The notes under the pieces were generated by a model. The model was not told the DNA's origin. It made no database searches and saw only the letters and a program-made list of their open reading frames with translations. Both the position numbers and the translations under genes were made by a program. A stretch of 45,705 bases of DNA from Actinomycetes bacterium (GTDB taxonomy: Bacteria; Actinomycetota; Acidimicrobiia; Acidimicrobiales; Palsa-688), in the NCBI GenBank assembly GCA_021787365.1, contig JAJYMB010000014.1:1-45705 (forward strand), given 5' to 3'. This document shows positions 1-7,960 of the stretch, piece by piece (position 1 is the first letter of the stretch; every line of letters begins with the position of its first letter).

Positions 1-365
1 AACGAGATCAGCGAGCCGTCTCAGGTTTAGAACGACATCGAGCGAGGGGCCCCGCCCACGACCGACCACTACACCTCCAACAGGGCACCCGTCCGGACGG
101 ACCGAGTCCCTATAGAGGGTGTATCAGTTTTAGTGGGGAGGGGAAGGAACTCCTGCGAGGAGCCCGAGAGAGACCTTCCCCCTCTCTCCCGTCACCGGCG
201 CTTCATTCTTCTTTTTCCGCTATCTGCTCCTTCTTCTCCTTCGACCCTTTGGTCCTCCCGCGAGAGCGGCCAAGGGTTTTCCTGGGGACGACCGCCGTCT
301 CCACATCAGTCGCGCGAGAGGTGCCAGGATAGGCGTATGACACTTCCCCAAGCCCGCAGGACCAG
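1..365. other. Left edge without a supportable gene
   Basis: I see no gene here. The first frame ends at a TAG at 28-30, which could be the last codons of a truncated gene, but nine codons are not enough to judge. The two annotated-length open frames in this stretch are low in protein character and one is simply antisense to the transposase remnant. The stretch probably includes the upstream part of the decayed insertion sequence; I could not identify its terminal repeat. Confidence 0.4.
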
Positions 366-515
366 GTGAACGCCGACCTGGACACCCTCGCAACCGCACT
401 GTAGGTCGCCGTGGACGACATGTTGATCAGTGACCCGAGGCTCGTGCCCGACCGGCCCACTGTTGGCATCGCGCCGCAACTGTCGGACGCAGAGCTGCTC
501 ACCCTGGCTGTGGCT
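366..515 (+). pseudogene. IS982-family transposase, N-terminal remnant with amber stop
   Basis: Reading from GTG at 366 gives VNADLDTLATAL, a TAG stop at 402-404, then VAVDDMLISDP and IAPQLSDAELLTLAV. The order is a 'DLDTL..ALY' start, a 'DD' block, and a 'P.LSDAELVTLAV' block. That matches the beginning of IS982-family transposases as known from actinobacteria. The match stops at about 515, next to the stop codon of the leftward gene at 522, so most of the transposase, including the catalytic residues, is gone. The amber codon within the first 13 codons is a second lesion. This is an inactive scar. Confidence 0.7.
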
Positions 516-517
516 CG

Positions 518-538
518 TCGACTATGGCGTATAGTCGA
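518..538. terminator. Inverted repeat across the stop of the TapB-like gene
   Basis: tcgactat (518-525) and atagtcga (531-538) are perfect 8-base arms around a 5-base loop. The repeat contains the stop codon (522-524) of the leftward gene. It could act as a weak 3' hairpin, but there is no following T run, so the terminator role is a guess. Confidence 0.3.
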
Positions 539-1265
539 GCAGTTCCTCGGTACCGGTCGACGCGTTGGTGGCATGGCCCATAACCGAAGTGCTCACGGTA
601 CCGGCGCCGGTCTCGACCACACCGACGTCCTTCACCAGGAAAACGGCATAACTGGCAGTGTCGACGAAAGGAACGCCTGAAACACTCGAGGTGATCTTCA
701 TTGCCATCTGGAGCTTCTGGGCATGGAACGTCCCGGCCGGCACGTTCACCGTTTGAGCGCCCATGCTGGTGGCGGTTTCCGCCAGGTGCTCCTTCATCGA
801 AAAGCGCGAGACCGCAGTGGTGAAATTGGCCGAGAAGTGGCACGGGTGGCAGGAGGCGATCTGCGACGCGCTCGGGATGAAGTAGCTGCTGGTGCCGGTG
901 ATGGTCATTTTGGTGGAGCCGCTCCCGGTGCTCGCCTCGACCTCGATGGCACCGTTGGCCCCCACTATGTACTGAGCGGTGAACGTTCCAGCGCCCATGG
1001 TGTCCTGAACGTCCACCGCTTCCCCATTGGAGATCTTATGGGCACGGAGGACGTGTATCGTGAGGGCTGATCCACCAGTGGGCCCGCCCAACTCTTTGTA
1101 CTTCCAGGTCGCCCCTACGACCAGGGGGAAAAAGGCGTTGCCGCTCAGGTTGGCCTGGGCCATGCGACTGGAGGCGTACGCGGTCTCACTGCTGGCGAGC
1201 ACCATGGGGGCGAACAGGGCCACCGCGACGAACACAGCCGACGGGCGGGAAGACTTTGTTGCCAC
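522..1265 (-). CDS. Secreted TapB/DUF3108-like protein with a CHPCH motif
   Basis: A 247-residue protein of unknown function. I start it at GTG 1265 because AAGGAGG lies about 8 bases upstream; the open frame extends further to 1424, but that part is not protein-like. Residues 1-32 form a signal peptide (basic start, VFVAVALFAPMVLA core, AYA cleavage site), so the protein is probably exported. The body begins with FFPLVVGATWKYKE and later has VNVPAGTFHAQKL. The 'G..W.Y' and 'V.VPAGTF.A' pattern is typical of the DUF3108/TapB-like fold. Near residue 139 is CHPCH, a CXXCH motif that in exported proteins can attach haem c; with a single copy this may be chance. A strong palindrome lies about 110 bp upstream of the start. 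The gene ends inside the decayed IS region. Confidence 0.72.
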   Translation of the reverse strand: MATKSSRPSAVFVAVALFAPMVLASSETAYASSRMAQANLSGNAFFPLVVGATWKYKELGGPTGGSALTIHVLRAHKISNGEAVDVQDTMGAGTFTAQYIVGANGAIEVEASTGSGSTKMTITGTSSYFIPSASQIASCHPCHFSANFTTAVSRFSMKEHLAETATSMGAQTVNVPAGTFHAQKLQMAMKITSSVSGVPFVDTASYAVFLVKDVGVVETGAGTVSTSVMGHATNASTGTEELLDYTP

Positions 1266-1375
1266 AGTGCCATCCTCCTTTGCGGGCCGTGCCCGCGTTG
1301 CAGGCCGGGTCGGCTCGGTCATGCCGCCGGCGGGGCTCACTGCGCCAATAATGACATCCGCTGATGGGGTGGGAC

Positions 1376-1393
1376 ATGGGGGTGAACCCCCAT
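1376..1393. promoter_or_regulatory. 18-bp palindrome upstream of the TapB-like gene
   Basis: atgggggt and acccccat are perfect 8-base arms around a 2-base centre. The site lies about 110 bases upstream of the GTG start at 1265, next to an AT-rich run (attaataag, 1392-1400) that on the minus strand could be a -10 region. The geometry suits an operator or a 5' UTR hairpin. No regulator gene is adjacent apart from a LuxR fragment. Confidence 0.45.
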
Positions 1394-1495
1394 TAATAAG
1401 GGTGGATCCGTACGTATGCCACAAGTAGCGGCAAAGACACGGGGACCGCGCCTGCCGCCGGCCAGCCCTGGCCGAGGCCCCCTTTCCTTGACGAG

Positions 1496-1636
1496 CTACT
1501 GCACGGCGAGGCGTTGGGGAAGCTGGCGCCGTCCCGTGATGCCGAGCGCCAGGTAGACGCTGCTCAGGTGGTGCTCAGCGGTACGGGCGGAAATGAGGAG
1601 GCGCCGGCCGATTGCGGAGCAAGCCCGCCCTGCGGG
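1496..1636 (-). pseudogene. LuxR-family regulator, C-terminal HTH fragment
   Basis: The frame ends with IGRRLLISARTAEHHLSSVYLALGITGRRQL in pieces that match the end of a LuxR/GerE helix-turn-helix: 'IA..L.IS..TAEHH...Y.KLGI.SR.QL'. Upstream of about 1636 the frame stops looking like a regulator, and no ATP-binding or receiver domain precedes it. Only roughly 45 residues of the DNA-binding domain remain, without a start codon or ribosome-binding site. It is a gene remnant, perhaps cut off when the adjacent membrane-protein gene or the insertion sequence arrived. Confidence 0.65.
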
Positions 1637-1777
1637 CCATCGGGTTCCCCCGATGTTAGTAGTCCCTAACCGCAGGTCACACTGTGCACTTAGTAGCCTT
1701 CGACCACCATTCGATCTGCGCCCTGGCGACGAGATCTTCCAGGGGAGGGGCACCTCCCGCGCCAGGACGTCCCCGGG

Positions 1778-3847
1778 TCAGGGCGTGGCCCGCGCCAGGC
1801 TCACCGCATAGGCCCGCGCCAGGCTCACCGCATAGAAGCGGGCCCGCACCGTCCCTTGGCCCGCGGCCCAGCCTCCTCCCGTCAGCTCGAAGCGCCTGAC
1901 GGGCGCCGGCCCGTAGCCGGGCGTGTACCCGAGGGCGGCCGGCGCCGACATCACGTGGTTGTCGCCGGCGGTGGAGGCGACGAAGCGGTAGGTCACCTCG
2001 CTGAGCCCGGTGCCGGTGGCGCCCTCCCAGGCCGTCAGGTGCACGGCCGGCCCCTTGAGCAGGGTGTTTTCTATGCTCGTAGTGAGCGGCAAGCCGACCG
2101 ACAGGCGCGCCACCACCATTTTCCCGGGCACTCTTGGCACCGGGATGGGCTCGCCGAAGTGGCCTGTCGCCGTCCCGACCGGCTGAGGGTGGCCGCAGCG
2201 GTCGGGCACTCGGCGGAGCAGCACCCAGTGGTCGGCCGTCGAGACCTCGCCGTAGCGGCAGTAGAGCGCCTCGGTGGCGGCGGGCGGCTCCCAGGCCGGG
2301 TCTTGGCGCTCTGTCGAGACGGGCCGGTAGAGGACCAGCTCGGGCGCCCGGGCCGAGGCGAGGAAGGCGGCGTCCAGGTGGTCGAGGTAGGGCGTGTAGG
2401 CGTTGTAGGCCTGGAGGACCGGTTCGGGGTCCCACTGGCGGAGCGCCGGGTAGGCGGAGGTCATCGAGTCCTCCAGCGGCTCGACGGCGAAGCTGTGGCC
2501 GACGAGGGCCAAGTAGAGGCTGGTGGGCAGGCCGTCGCCCGTGCGACGCTGCTGCGCCTCCACTGCCCGTTGGACCTGGGCCCAGCGTGCCCCCGACACG
2601 AGGTCGCCGGCCGCGCCTGCGAGGGCCCGGGCCGACTCGGCCGGCGAGATGAGCGCCAGGGGCACACCTGCATTGGCCACGCAGGTGAGGGCGGCGGCGA
2701 CGGCCACGGCCCCGGCTTGGGCCGGCGCCCACCGGCGGGGGAGCCGTGCCAGGCACATCGCTGCCACCAGGAGCGAGAAGAAGGTCAGGTCGTGCAGGTC
2801 GTGGCGGACGAAGCCCTCCTTGCCCAGTTCCCAGGCCCAGACGACCAGGGCCAGGGAAATGGCGAGCCTTTCTCGCCTCGGCTTGGGCCGGAGCGACAAG
2901 GCGAAGGCCGTCCCGAGTAGGGCGAGGTCCACGAGGGCGAACCAGTCCTCCGCTCCCCGCCCCGTGGAGATGCTCATCGCCGGCGTGTAGCCCATCACCA
3001 CCGAGAGAGAGCCCCGTAGGTAGCTCGGGAGGTTGCCGAGGTCCTGGCCGCCGGCGAGGAGGGCCACCACGGGAACGGCCACGAAGGGGACGCCTGCTGC
3101 CCCGAGCCCCCTCGCCCTGGCCCTCGTCGTACCCCGAGGACCGGCTACCGCCAGGGCAGCGAGGACGGTGCAGAGCCCGCCGGCGCTGATCTCGACCAGC
3201 GCCTCGAGCCCGGCCAGCGCCCCGAGCAGCCCAAGGAGCACGAGGCGCCGGCGCCCGACTGCTTCGAACGAGGCCAGCGCCAGGCCGAGGGCCACGACCG
3301 TGCCCAGTTGAGAGGCTTCGACCAGGTTGGCAGCCAGGCCCACCGCCAGCCAGGCGGCCACGCCGGCGGGCCAGAGGCCCCAGGACCTGCGCAGGGCCGT
3401 GAGGACCATGGCCGCCAGCCCCCACCTGAGCGCGAGCCCGAAGCCGAGGCCGAGCGCGGCGGTCACCCGGGCATAGGGGAGGGCATCTTCGAGGAAGCCG
3501 TAGGGGCCGAAAGTGAACATCATCTGCGGCCCCCACTGCAGGTGGTGCAAGAAGGCGAGCGTGACCCCCGCCTGCCAACTGGAGAGGCCGGCGAGTACGG
3601 GCTTCCACGCCTGCCACCGCCAGGTGAGCACGGTCGCTACCAGGGAGAGGGCCGCGACCGCCGGCCACCCCCCGAGCGCGCGCAACGTCCCGGGAAACCT
3701 CGCCTGGCCCTCACCGTCGCTTCGGGGGCTATGGCCCGCTTGGGGGGCGAAATGCGTGCCGGCCCGCTCCCCGGAGGGCCGCTCCCCGGAGGGCCGCTCG
3801 CCGGCGGGGCGCGCCCGGCCGGGGACGGTCGACTCTGCCACCGCCAA
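1778..3847 (-). CDS. Polytopic membrane protein with exported C-terminal domain
   Basis: A protein of up to 689 residues, unknown function. The start is TTG 3847 (GGAG about 8 bases upstream) or GTG 3841. Residues 1-55 are a Pro/Gly/Arg-rich cytoplasmic tail with SGERPSGER repeats. About ten hydrophobic segments follow between residues 60 and 420 (for example PAVAALSLVATVLTW, LVLLGLLGALAGLEAL, LAISLALVVWAWEL). The last 260 residues are soluble and probably outside the membrane. A conserved-looking FTFGPYGFLEDALPY loop follows the first segments. The architecture resembles GT-C-type or other polysaccharide-region membrane proteins, but I cannot name a family. It diverges from the secreted propeller gene with 129 bases between them, at the start of a glycosyltransferase cluster. 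The last residues contain a tandem 8-residue repeat. Confidence 0.75.
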   Translation of the reverse strand: MAVAESTVPGRARPAGERPSGERPSGERAGTHFAPQAGHSPRSDGEGQARFPGTLRALGGWPAVAALSLVATVLTWRWQAWKPVLAGLSSWQAGVTLAFLHHLQWGPQMMFTFGPYGFLEDALPYARVTAALGLGFGLALRWGLAAMVLTALRRSWGLWPAGVAAWLAVGLAANLVEASQLGTVVALGLALASFEAVGRRRLVLLGLLGALAGLEALVEISAGGLCTVLAALAVAGPRGTTRARARGLGAAGVPFVAVPVVALLAGGQDLGNLPSYLRGSLSVVMGYTPAMSISTGRGAEDWFALVDLALLGTAFALSLRPKPRRERLAISLALVVWAWELGKEGFVRHDLHDLTFFSLLVAAMCLARLPRRWAPAQAGAVAVAAALTCVANAGVPLALISPAESARALAGAAGDLVSGARWAQVQRAVEAQQRRTGDGLPTSLYLALVGHSFAVEPLEDSMTSAYPALRQWDPEPVLQAYNAYTPYLDHLDAAFLASARAPELVLYRPVSTERQDPAWEPPAATEALYCRYGEVSTADHWVLLRRVPDRCGHPQPVGTATGHFGEPIPVPRVPGKMVVARLSVGLPLTTSIENTLLKGPAVHLTAWEGATGTGLSEVTYRFVASTAGDNHVMSAPAALGYTPGYGPAPVRRFELTGGGWAAGQGTVRARFYAVSLARAYAVSLARATP
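1787..1834. repeat. Perfect 24-bp tandem duplication in the 3' end of the membrane-protein gene
   Basis: 1787-1810 and 1811-1834 are identical (ggcccgcgccaggctcaccg plus cata). In the leftward gene each copy encodes the eight residues YAVSLARA, so the reading frame is kept. It looks like a recent slippage event a few codons before the stop. A similar in-frame repeat of 15 bases occurs at the other end of the gene near 3765-3800. Confidence 0.9.
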
Positions 3848-3976
3848 AAGCTAGCTCCGGCGAACAATTCCTGACGGCCGCCAGCTCGCGGGAGGGGCGC
3901 CCGTACGCGCGGCCAGCCCTTGGCTAACCTCTCTTCGAGACCGGGCCGAAGCGGGCGCGAGCCCCGAGGAGAGACC

Positions 3977-6301
3977 ATGACCACGAAAGAGCCGGCGCGG
4001 CGGCCCTTTCCCAGCCAAAATCGTTCTCTTTGGTGGCGGTTTGCGACCGCGGCGTTGGCTGCCGTGGTCGTGGCCCCCGCCATCAGCACGGTCTCTTTCG
4101 AGCGAAGTGCCGCGGCTTCCCCGGTGCTCCGCATAGTGAAGGTCTGGTCCCACCTGCTCCCCGACCGGGGCGGCCCCGTCGCCCTTTCCTCGCCCAATAT
4201 CGCGACGCTGGACGGCCTCCCGGCGGTCGTGGTGGGCGACCGGTCCGGCCATGTCTATGCCTTTTTCCTCGCCAACGGCGCGACCGTGCCGGGCTGGCCC
4301 GCCAGCACCGGGGGTGCGCCTGTCGACTCGACGCCTTCGGTGGCGGCGCTCAACCCGGCCTCGACCGACGACACGGTCTTCGTCGGCACCGGCGACGCCG
4401 CCCACCCGCACCTGGGCGGTTACGAAGCTTTCAACCCCAACGGGACCAGGCGCTGGTTGAGGCGGGTGCGCAACCCCGCTACCGACCAGGGCCGGGGCGA
4501 CACGGCGGCGGTGATCGCCTCCCTCGCCGTCGGCGACCTCCAGGGAGGTACCGACGTAATAGCGCCGTCGGTCGGCCAGGAGGAGTACGCGCTCAATGCC
4601 GCTACGGGCGCCACGCTGCGGGGGTTCCCCTGGTTCACGGCGGACAGCGGCTTTTCCACCCCTGCGCTCGCCGACCTGTACGGCAACAACAAGACCGAGA
4701 TCATCGAAGGCGGCGACCAGACGGCCGGGCTCGCGCAGTGGGTCCAGTACAGCCAGGGCGGGCACCTGCGCATCCTCTCGCCGACCGGCAACGCCGGCAC
4801 CAGCAGTGCCTCGGGCGGGCTCATCTGCCACTACAACGCCAACCAGGTCATGGAGTCCTCGCCGGCGGTGGGGCCGTTCCTCGCCGGGGGCCGGTTGGGC
4901 ATAGTCATCGGGACCGGTACCTACTGGAGGGGTGCTTCGGACACCGACCGGCTGCTCGCCTTCGACACCAAGTGCAACTTGGTGTGGTCCGCGCGCCTCG
5001 ACGGCTCGACGGCGTCCAGCCCGGCGCTCGCGAAGCTCGGCCTGGCCGGGAGCTTCCAGGTGGTCGAGGGTACGAACAACGGGCACGGGGGCGGGTCCGT
5101 GTACGCCCTCGACGGGGCCAACGGCAAGGTGCTCTGGCGGCGGAGCGTGGCGGGCGAGGTCATCGGGAGCGTGGTCACGGCCGAGGTCGGGAGCGGCAAC
5201 CAGTACGTGGTCGTGCCCACCACGCAGGGTGCGGTGCTCCTGGACGGCAAGACGGGGGCGCCGGCGGCCACGTTGGAGACGGGGGTCGGGCTCCAAAGCT
5301 CGCCGCTCGTGACCGATGACCCCAACGGCAAGCTCGGCATCACGGTGGCCGGGTACGTGGGCGCCAACCAGGGCGAGGTCGAGCACTTCCAACTGGCCGG
5401 CACGAGCGGGGCCAACGTGGACGACTACGGGTCCTGGCCCATGTTCCACCACGACCCGCAGTTGACCGGCGACGTGGCCGAGTTCAGCTTCAGCGTGCCG
5501 GCCGCGCACGCCGATCACACCACTTCGTGCCTGGTGCCCGTGCCCAAACCCAAGGGCTACTACGAGGTCAACGCGGCGGGAAAGGTGTTCACTTACGGCA
5601 ACCTGGCGCTTTGTGGGTCGGTGAGCCGCCGGCGTATGTCGGGCCCCGCCGTCGGGATCGCGGCCACGCGAAACGGGGGCGGTTACTGGGTCGCAGATGC
5701 CGCCGGCCAGGTTTTCTCCTTCGGCAATGCCAAGTTTTACGGGCCTCGGCGCAAACTGAAGCTGAGGTCGCCCGTAGTGGCGATCACCGCCACGCGCGAC
5801 GGGCACGGCTACTGGCTCGTGACCGCGAGCGGAGAAGTGCTGTCCTTCGGCGACGCCCGCTTCTACGGCCCGAAAAAGAAGCTGCACCTGCCGGCGCCCA
5901 TCGCCGCGATGGCGGTGACAGGTAGTGGCCGGGGCTACTGGCTCGTTGCCCGCAACGGCGCCATGTTCACCTTCGGCGACGCCAAGGCCCACAGCTCGGC
6001 CAAGCAGTTGCACGCCTCCGCGGTGGTGGGGATCGCGCCCGACACCAGCACGGGCGGCTACTGGTTGGTGAGCGCGGCCGGCCGGGTCTGGGCCTTCGAC
6101 GCCCCTTGGTACGGGGAGGTGGCCGGCCACGGCATGGCCGATGCGATGACCTCGGTCGAAGCCCTGCCCGGCGGCGCGGGCTACCGGGTGGTGGACACCG
6201 GGGGGGAGATCTTTTGTTACGGCCTGGCGACCGACGAGGGGTCCGCCTACACCTACGACGCTGCCGCGCCGGTCGTGGGCATCGCCGCCCCGGGCGGCTA
6301 G
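3977..6301 (+). CDS. Secreted beta-propeller protein with Acidimicrobiia-type GYWLV repeats
   Basis: A 774-residue exported protein. ATG 3977 is preceded by GAGGAGAG; the frame is open further upstream but lacks a better site. Residues about 16-50 form a signal or anchor segment (WWRFATAALAAVVVAPAIST). Residues 60-500 read like a quinoprotein/FG-GAP propeller: short blades with PSVAALNP, VFVGTGDA, YALDGANGKVLW and VLLDGKTG. Residues 520-770 are a second repeat array with GGYWVADAAGQVFSFGNAKF, GYWLVTASGEVLSFGDARFY, GYWLVARNGAMFTFGDAKA and GYWLVSAAGRVWAFDAPWY. In known genomes this second type is common on surface and secreted proteins of Acidimicrobiia, with no assigned function. The gene leads an apparent transcription unit into the coiled-coil protein and the GT4 enzyme, so a surface or export-related role is likely. 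No catalytic motif is visible. Confidence 0.85.
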   Translation: MTTKEPARRPFPSQNRSLWWRFATAALAAVVVAPAISTVSFERSAAASPVLRIVKVWSHLLPDRGGPVALSSPNIATLDGLPAVVVGDRSGHVYAFFLANGATVPGWPASTGGAPVDSTPSVAALNPASTDDTVFVGTGDAAHPHLGGYEAFNPNGTRRWLRRVRNPATDQGRGDTAAVIASLAVGDLQGGTDVIAPSVGQEEYALNAATGATLRGFPWFTADSGFSTPALADLYGNNKTEIIEGGDQTAGLAQWVQYSQGGHLRILSPTGNAGTSSASGGLICHYNANQVMESSPAVGPFLAGGRLGIVIGTGTYWRGASDTDRLLAFDTKCNLVWSARLDGSTASSPALAKLGLAGSFQVVEGTNNGHGGGSVYALDGANGKVLWRRSVAGEVIGSVVTAEVGSGNQYVVVPTTQGAVLLDGKTGAPAATLETGVGLQSSPLVTDDPNGKLGITVAGYVGANQGEVEHFQLAGTSGANVDDYGSWPMFHHDPQLTGDVAEFSFSVPAAHADHTTSCLVPVPKPKGYYEVNAAGKVFTYGNLALCGSVSRRRMSGPAVGIAATRNGGGYWVADAAGQVFSFGNAKFYGPRRKLKLRSPVVAITATRDGHGYWLVTASGEVLSFGDARFYGPKKKLHLPAPIAAMAVTGSGRGYWLVARNGAMFTFGDAKAHSSAKQLHASAVVGIAPDTSTGGYWLVSAAGRVWAFDAPWYGEVAGHGMADAMTSVEALPGGAGYRVVDTGGEIFCYGLATDEGSAYTYDAAAPVVGIAAPGG

Positions 6302-6353
6302 CTCCGGGCCGGGCTGGCCTCGGGGCCCCCCGCTGATAAGGTTTTGCTCTCGT

Positions 6354-6872
6354 ATGGCTGCCAGCCCCGCAGTCGCTGTGCCCGAGCTCGGGCCCGACGA
6401 CCTCGTTTACCTGGAGAAGATCCGCCAGGCCACCCGCCGGCTCTCCTACCGGGAGGTGGCAGCCGAGGACCCCCGGGCCGCGCTCCAGGCGCTTCGCGAC
6501 GTGACCCATTTCGACGTGGAGGTGCCGACGGCGAGCAACCGCCGAGAGGTCGAGCTGCTGAAGACCGGCGTCAAGCGGGCACTGGCCTGGTACATGCGCT
6601 ACTTGGCCGTCGAGCTCAACAACTTCGCGGCGGCCACCACCCGTCTTGCCGAGATGGTGGTCGAGCGGGGCGAGAAGCTGGAGGCCGGCGCCGGCGAGCT
6701 GGAGGCCCGCTTGGGGGCGCTCGAGGAGCGGGTCCGCCGCCTGGAGGCGGCCCCGCGGGTGCCCGCCGGCACGCCCCGGGCGCAGCAGCGGCCAGGGCCA
6801 GGTCCTGGCTCCCCCCGCACGGGCCATCGAGGTTCCAACGGCAAGGCGAGCGGGGAGGGCAGCAAGCAATGA
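6354..6872 (+). CDS. Coiled-coil protein of glycosyltransferase clusters
   Basis: A 172-residue protein. It starts at ATG 6354, 52 bases after the propeller gene, and its stop overlaps the start of the GT4 gene (ATGA), so the two are probably translationally coupled. The core, about residues 55-105, has VTHFDVEVPTASNR, then VKRALAWYMRYLAVELNNF and AAATTRLAEMVVERGEKLE. From my knowledge of actinobacterial polysaccharide loci, this short 'F.V...T.R......K...R..WY......Q.N.FN.....' region often sits beside or is fused to glycosyltransferases and methyltransferases. A heptad-like run follows (LEARLGALEERVRRLEAA, about residues 118-137), then a Pro/Gly-rich tail. I infer a scaffold or partner of the downstream glycosyltransferase; there is no enzymatic motif. 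Confidence 0.8.
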   Translation: MAASPAVAVPELGPDDLVYLEKIRQATRRLSYREVAAEDPRAALQALRDVTHFDVEVPTASNRREVELLKTGVKRALAWYMRYLAVELNNFAAATTRLAEMVVERGEKLEAGAGELEARLGALEERVRRLEAAPRVPAGTPRAQQRPGPGPGSPRTGHRGSNGKASGEGSKQ

Positions 6873-7957
6873 GGATCGACCAGTACCTGCCGGGGTTCGC
6901 CCCCTTCGACGCCATCGGGGGCCATACCCTGATGGCCCGCAAAGTGCTCCGGGAGGCGGGCTACCAGTCGGAGATCTGGGCCGAGCACATCCTTGCCCCG
7001 CTTGGGAGTGAGGCGCGTCCCTATCACGAGGACACCCACCGCGCCGGCGAGGGGCGCGTCCTCATCTTCCACACCTCGACGAGCTCCCCGATGAGCGCGT
7101 GGATCAGGGCGAGGGCCGAAGCCGGCGAGCTCGTGCTCGGTGACTACCACAACATCACGCCGGGCAAGTACTTCGAACGCTGGGAACCCGCCATAGCCGC
7201 CGTCATGCACAACGCCCGCAAAGAGCTCGCCATGCTCGCCCCCTACATGGCGATGTCGTTCGCCGACTCGGCCTACAACGAGGCCGAGCTGAAGGAAGTC
7301 GGCTACCAAAACACGGTGGTGTGCCCGATCCTGGTCGACCTCGAGGAGTACCACCGCCCGGCCGACCCCGCCACCTTGGAGCGCCTCCGCCGCCAGCGGG
7401 AGCGCACCGGGCCCCACTGGCTCTTCGTCGGCCGGCTGGCGCCCAACAAGTGCCAGCACGACGTGATCGGGGCCTTCGCGGCATACCGCAAGTTTTTCGA
7501 TGCGAAGGCACGCCTCACACTCGTGGGCGGCGGCACCTCGCCTCACTACATGCGGGCGCTCCAGCTGCTCGTGGCCGAGCTCGACCTGGAGGGGAGCGTA
7601 GAGCTGCTCGGCGGCCTGAGCGACGCCGAGCTGCTCGCCCACTGGGCCGTGGCCGACGTCTTCGTCTGCTTGTCGGAGCACGAGGGCTTCAACGTCCCCG
7701 CGCTCGAAGCGATGGAGCTCGGCGTGCCCGTGGTCGCCTACAACGCCGGCGCGGTCCCCGAGACCCTCGGCGGTGCCGGCATCGTGGTGGCCGACAAGGA
7801 CCCCCTGGTCGTGGCGGCTGCGGTGGACCAGGCCTGCCGCGAAGGCCCCGAACGGGACCGGATGATAGCGGCCGGCCGCGAACGGGCCGCCGATTTCGAC
7901 CTCACCAAGACCTCCAAGATCCTCCTCGCCGGCATCGAGGCCAACCTCGACGCCTGA
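6869..7957 (+). CDS. GT4-family glycosyltransferase
   Basis: A 362-residue retaining glycosyltransferase of the GT4/GT-B type. ATG 6869 overlaps the stop of the preceding gene. The N-terminal Rossmann half opens with MRIDQYLPGFAPFDAIGGHT and contains IFHTSTSSPMSAW and GDYHNITPGKYFERW. The C-terminal nucleotide-sugar half has WLFVGRLAPNKCQHDVI, LVGGGTSPHYM, VELLGGLSDAELLAHWAVAD, then the hallmark VFVCLSEHEGFNVPALEAME with the E-x7-E motif, and VPVVAYNAGAVPETLGGAG. The acceptor and donor cannot be read from the sequence; the neighbours point to a surface polysaccharide. Its stop lies 3 bases from the stop of the converging GT4 gene. Confidence 0.92.
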   Translation: MRIDQYLPGFAPFDAIGGHTLMARKVLREAGYQSEIWAEHILAPLGSEARPYHEDTHRAGEGRVLIFHTSTSSPMSAWIRARAEAGELVLGDYHNITPGKYFERWEPAIAAVMHNARKELAMLAPYMAMSFADSAYNEAELKEVGYQNTVVCPILVDLEEYHRPADPATLERLRRQRERTGPHWLFVGRLAPNKCQHDVIGAFAAYRKFFDAKARLTLVGGGTSPHYMRALQLLVAELDLEGSVELLGGLSDAELLAHWAVADVFVCLSEHEGFNVPALEAMELGVPVVAYNAGAVPETLGGAGIVVADKDPLVVAAAVDQACREGPERDRMIAAGRERAADFDLTKTSKILLAGIEANLDA

Positions 7958-7960
7958 GCC

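Noticed and set aside
1677..3668. Long minus-strand frame of 663 residues
   Set aside because: It is a shadow of the membrane-protein gene at 1778-3847; the residues are Gly/Arg/Pro-rich without hydrophobic segments or motifs.
3851..6130. 759-residue frame antisense to the propeller gene
   Set aside because: It is a high-GC shadow with biased, non-motif composition; the plus-strand gene has a signal peptide, a ribosome-binding site and repeats.
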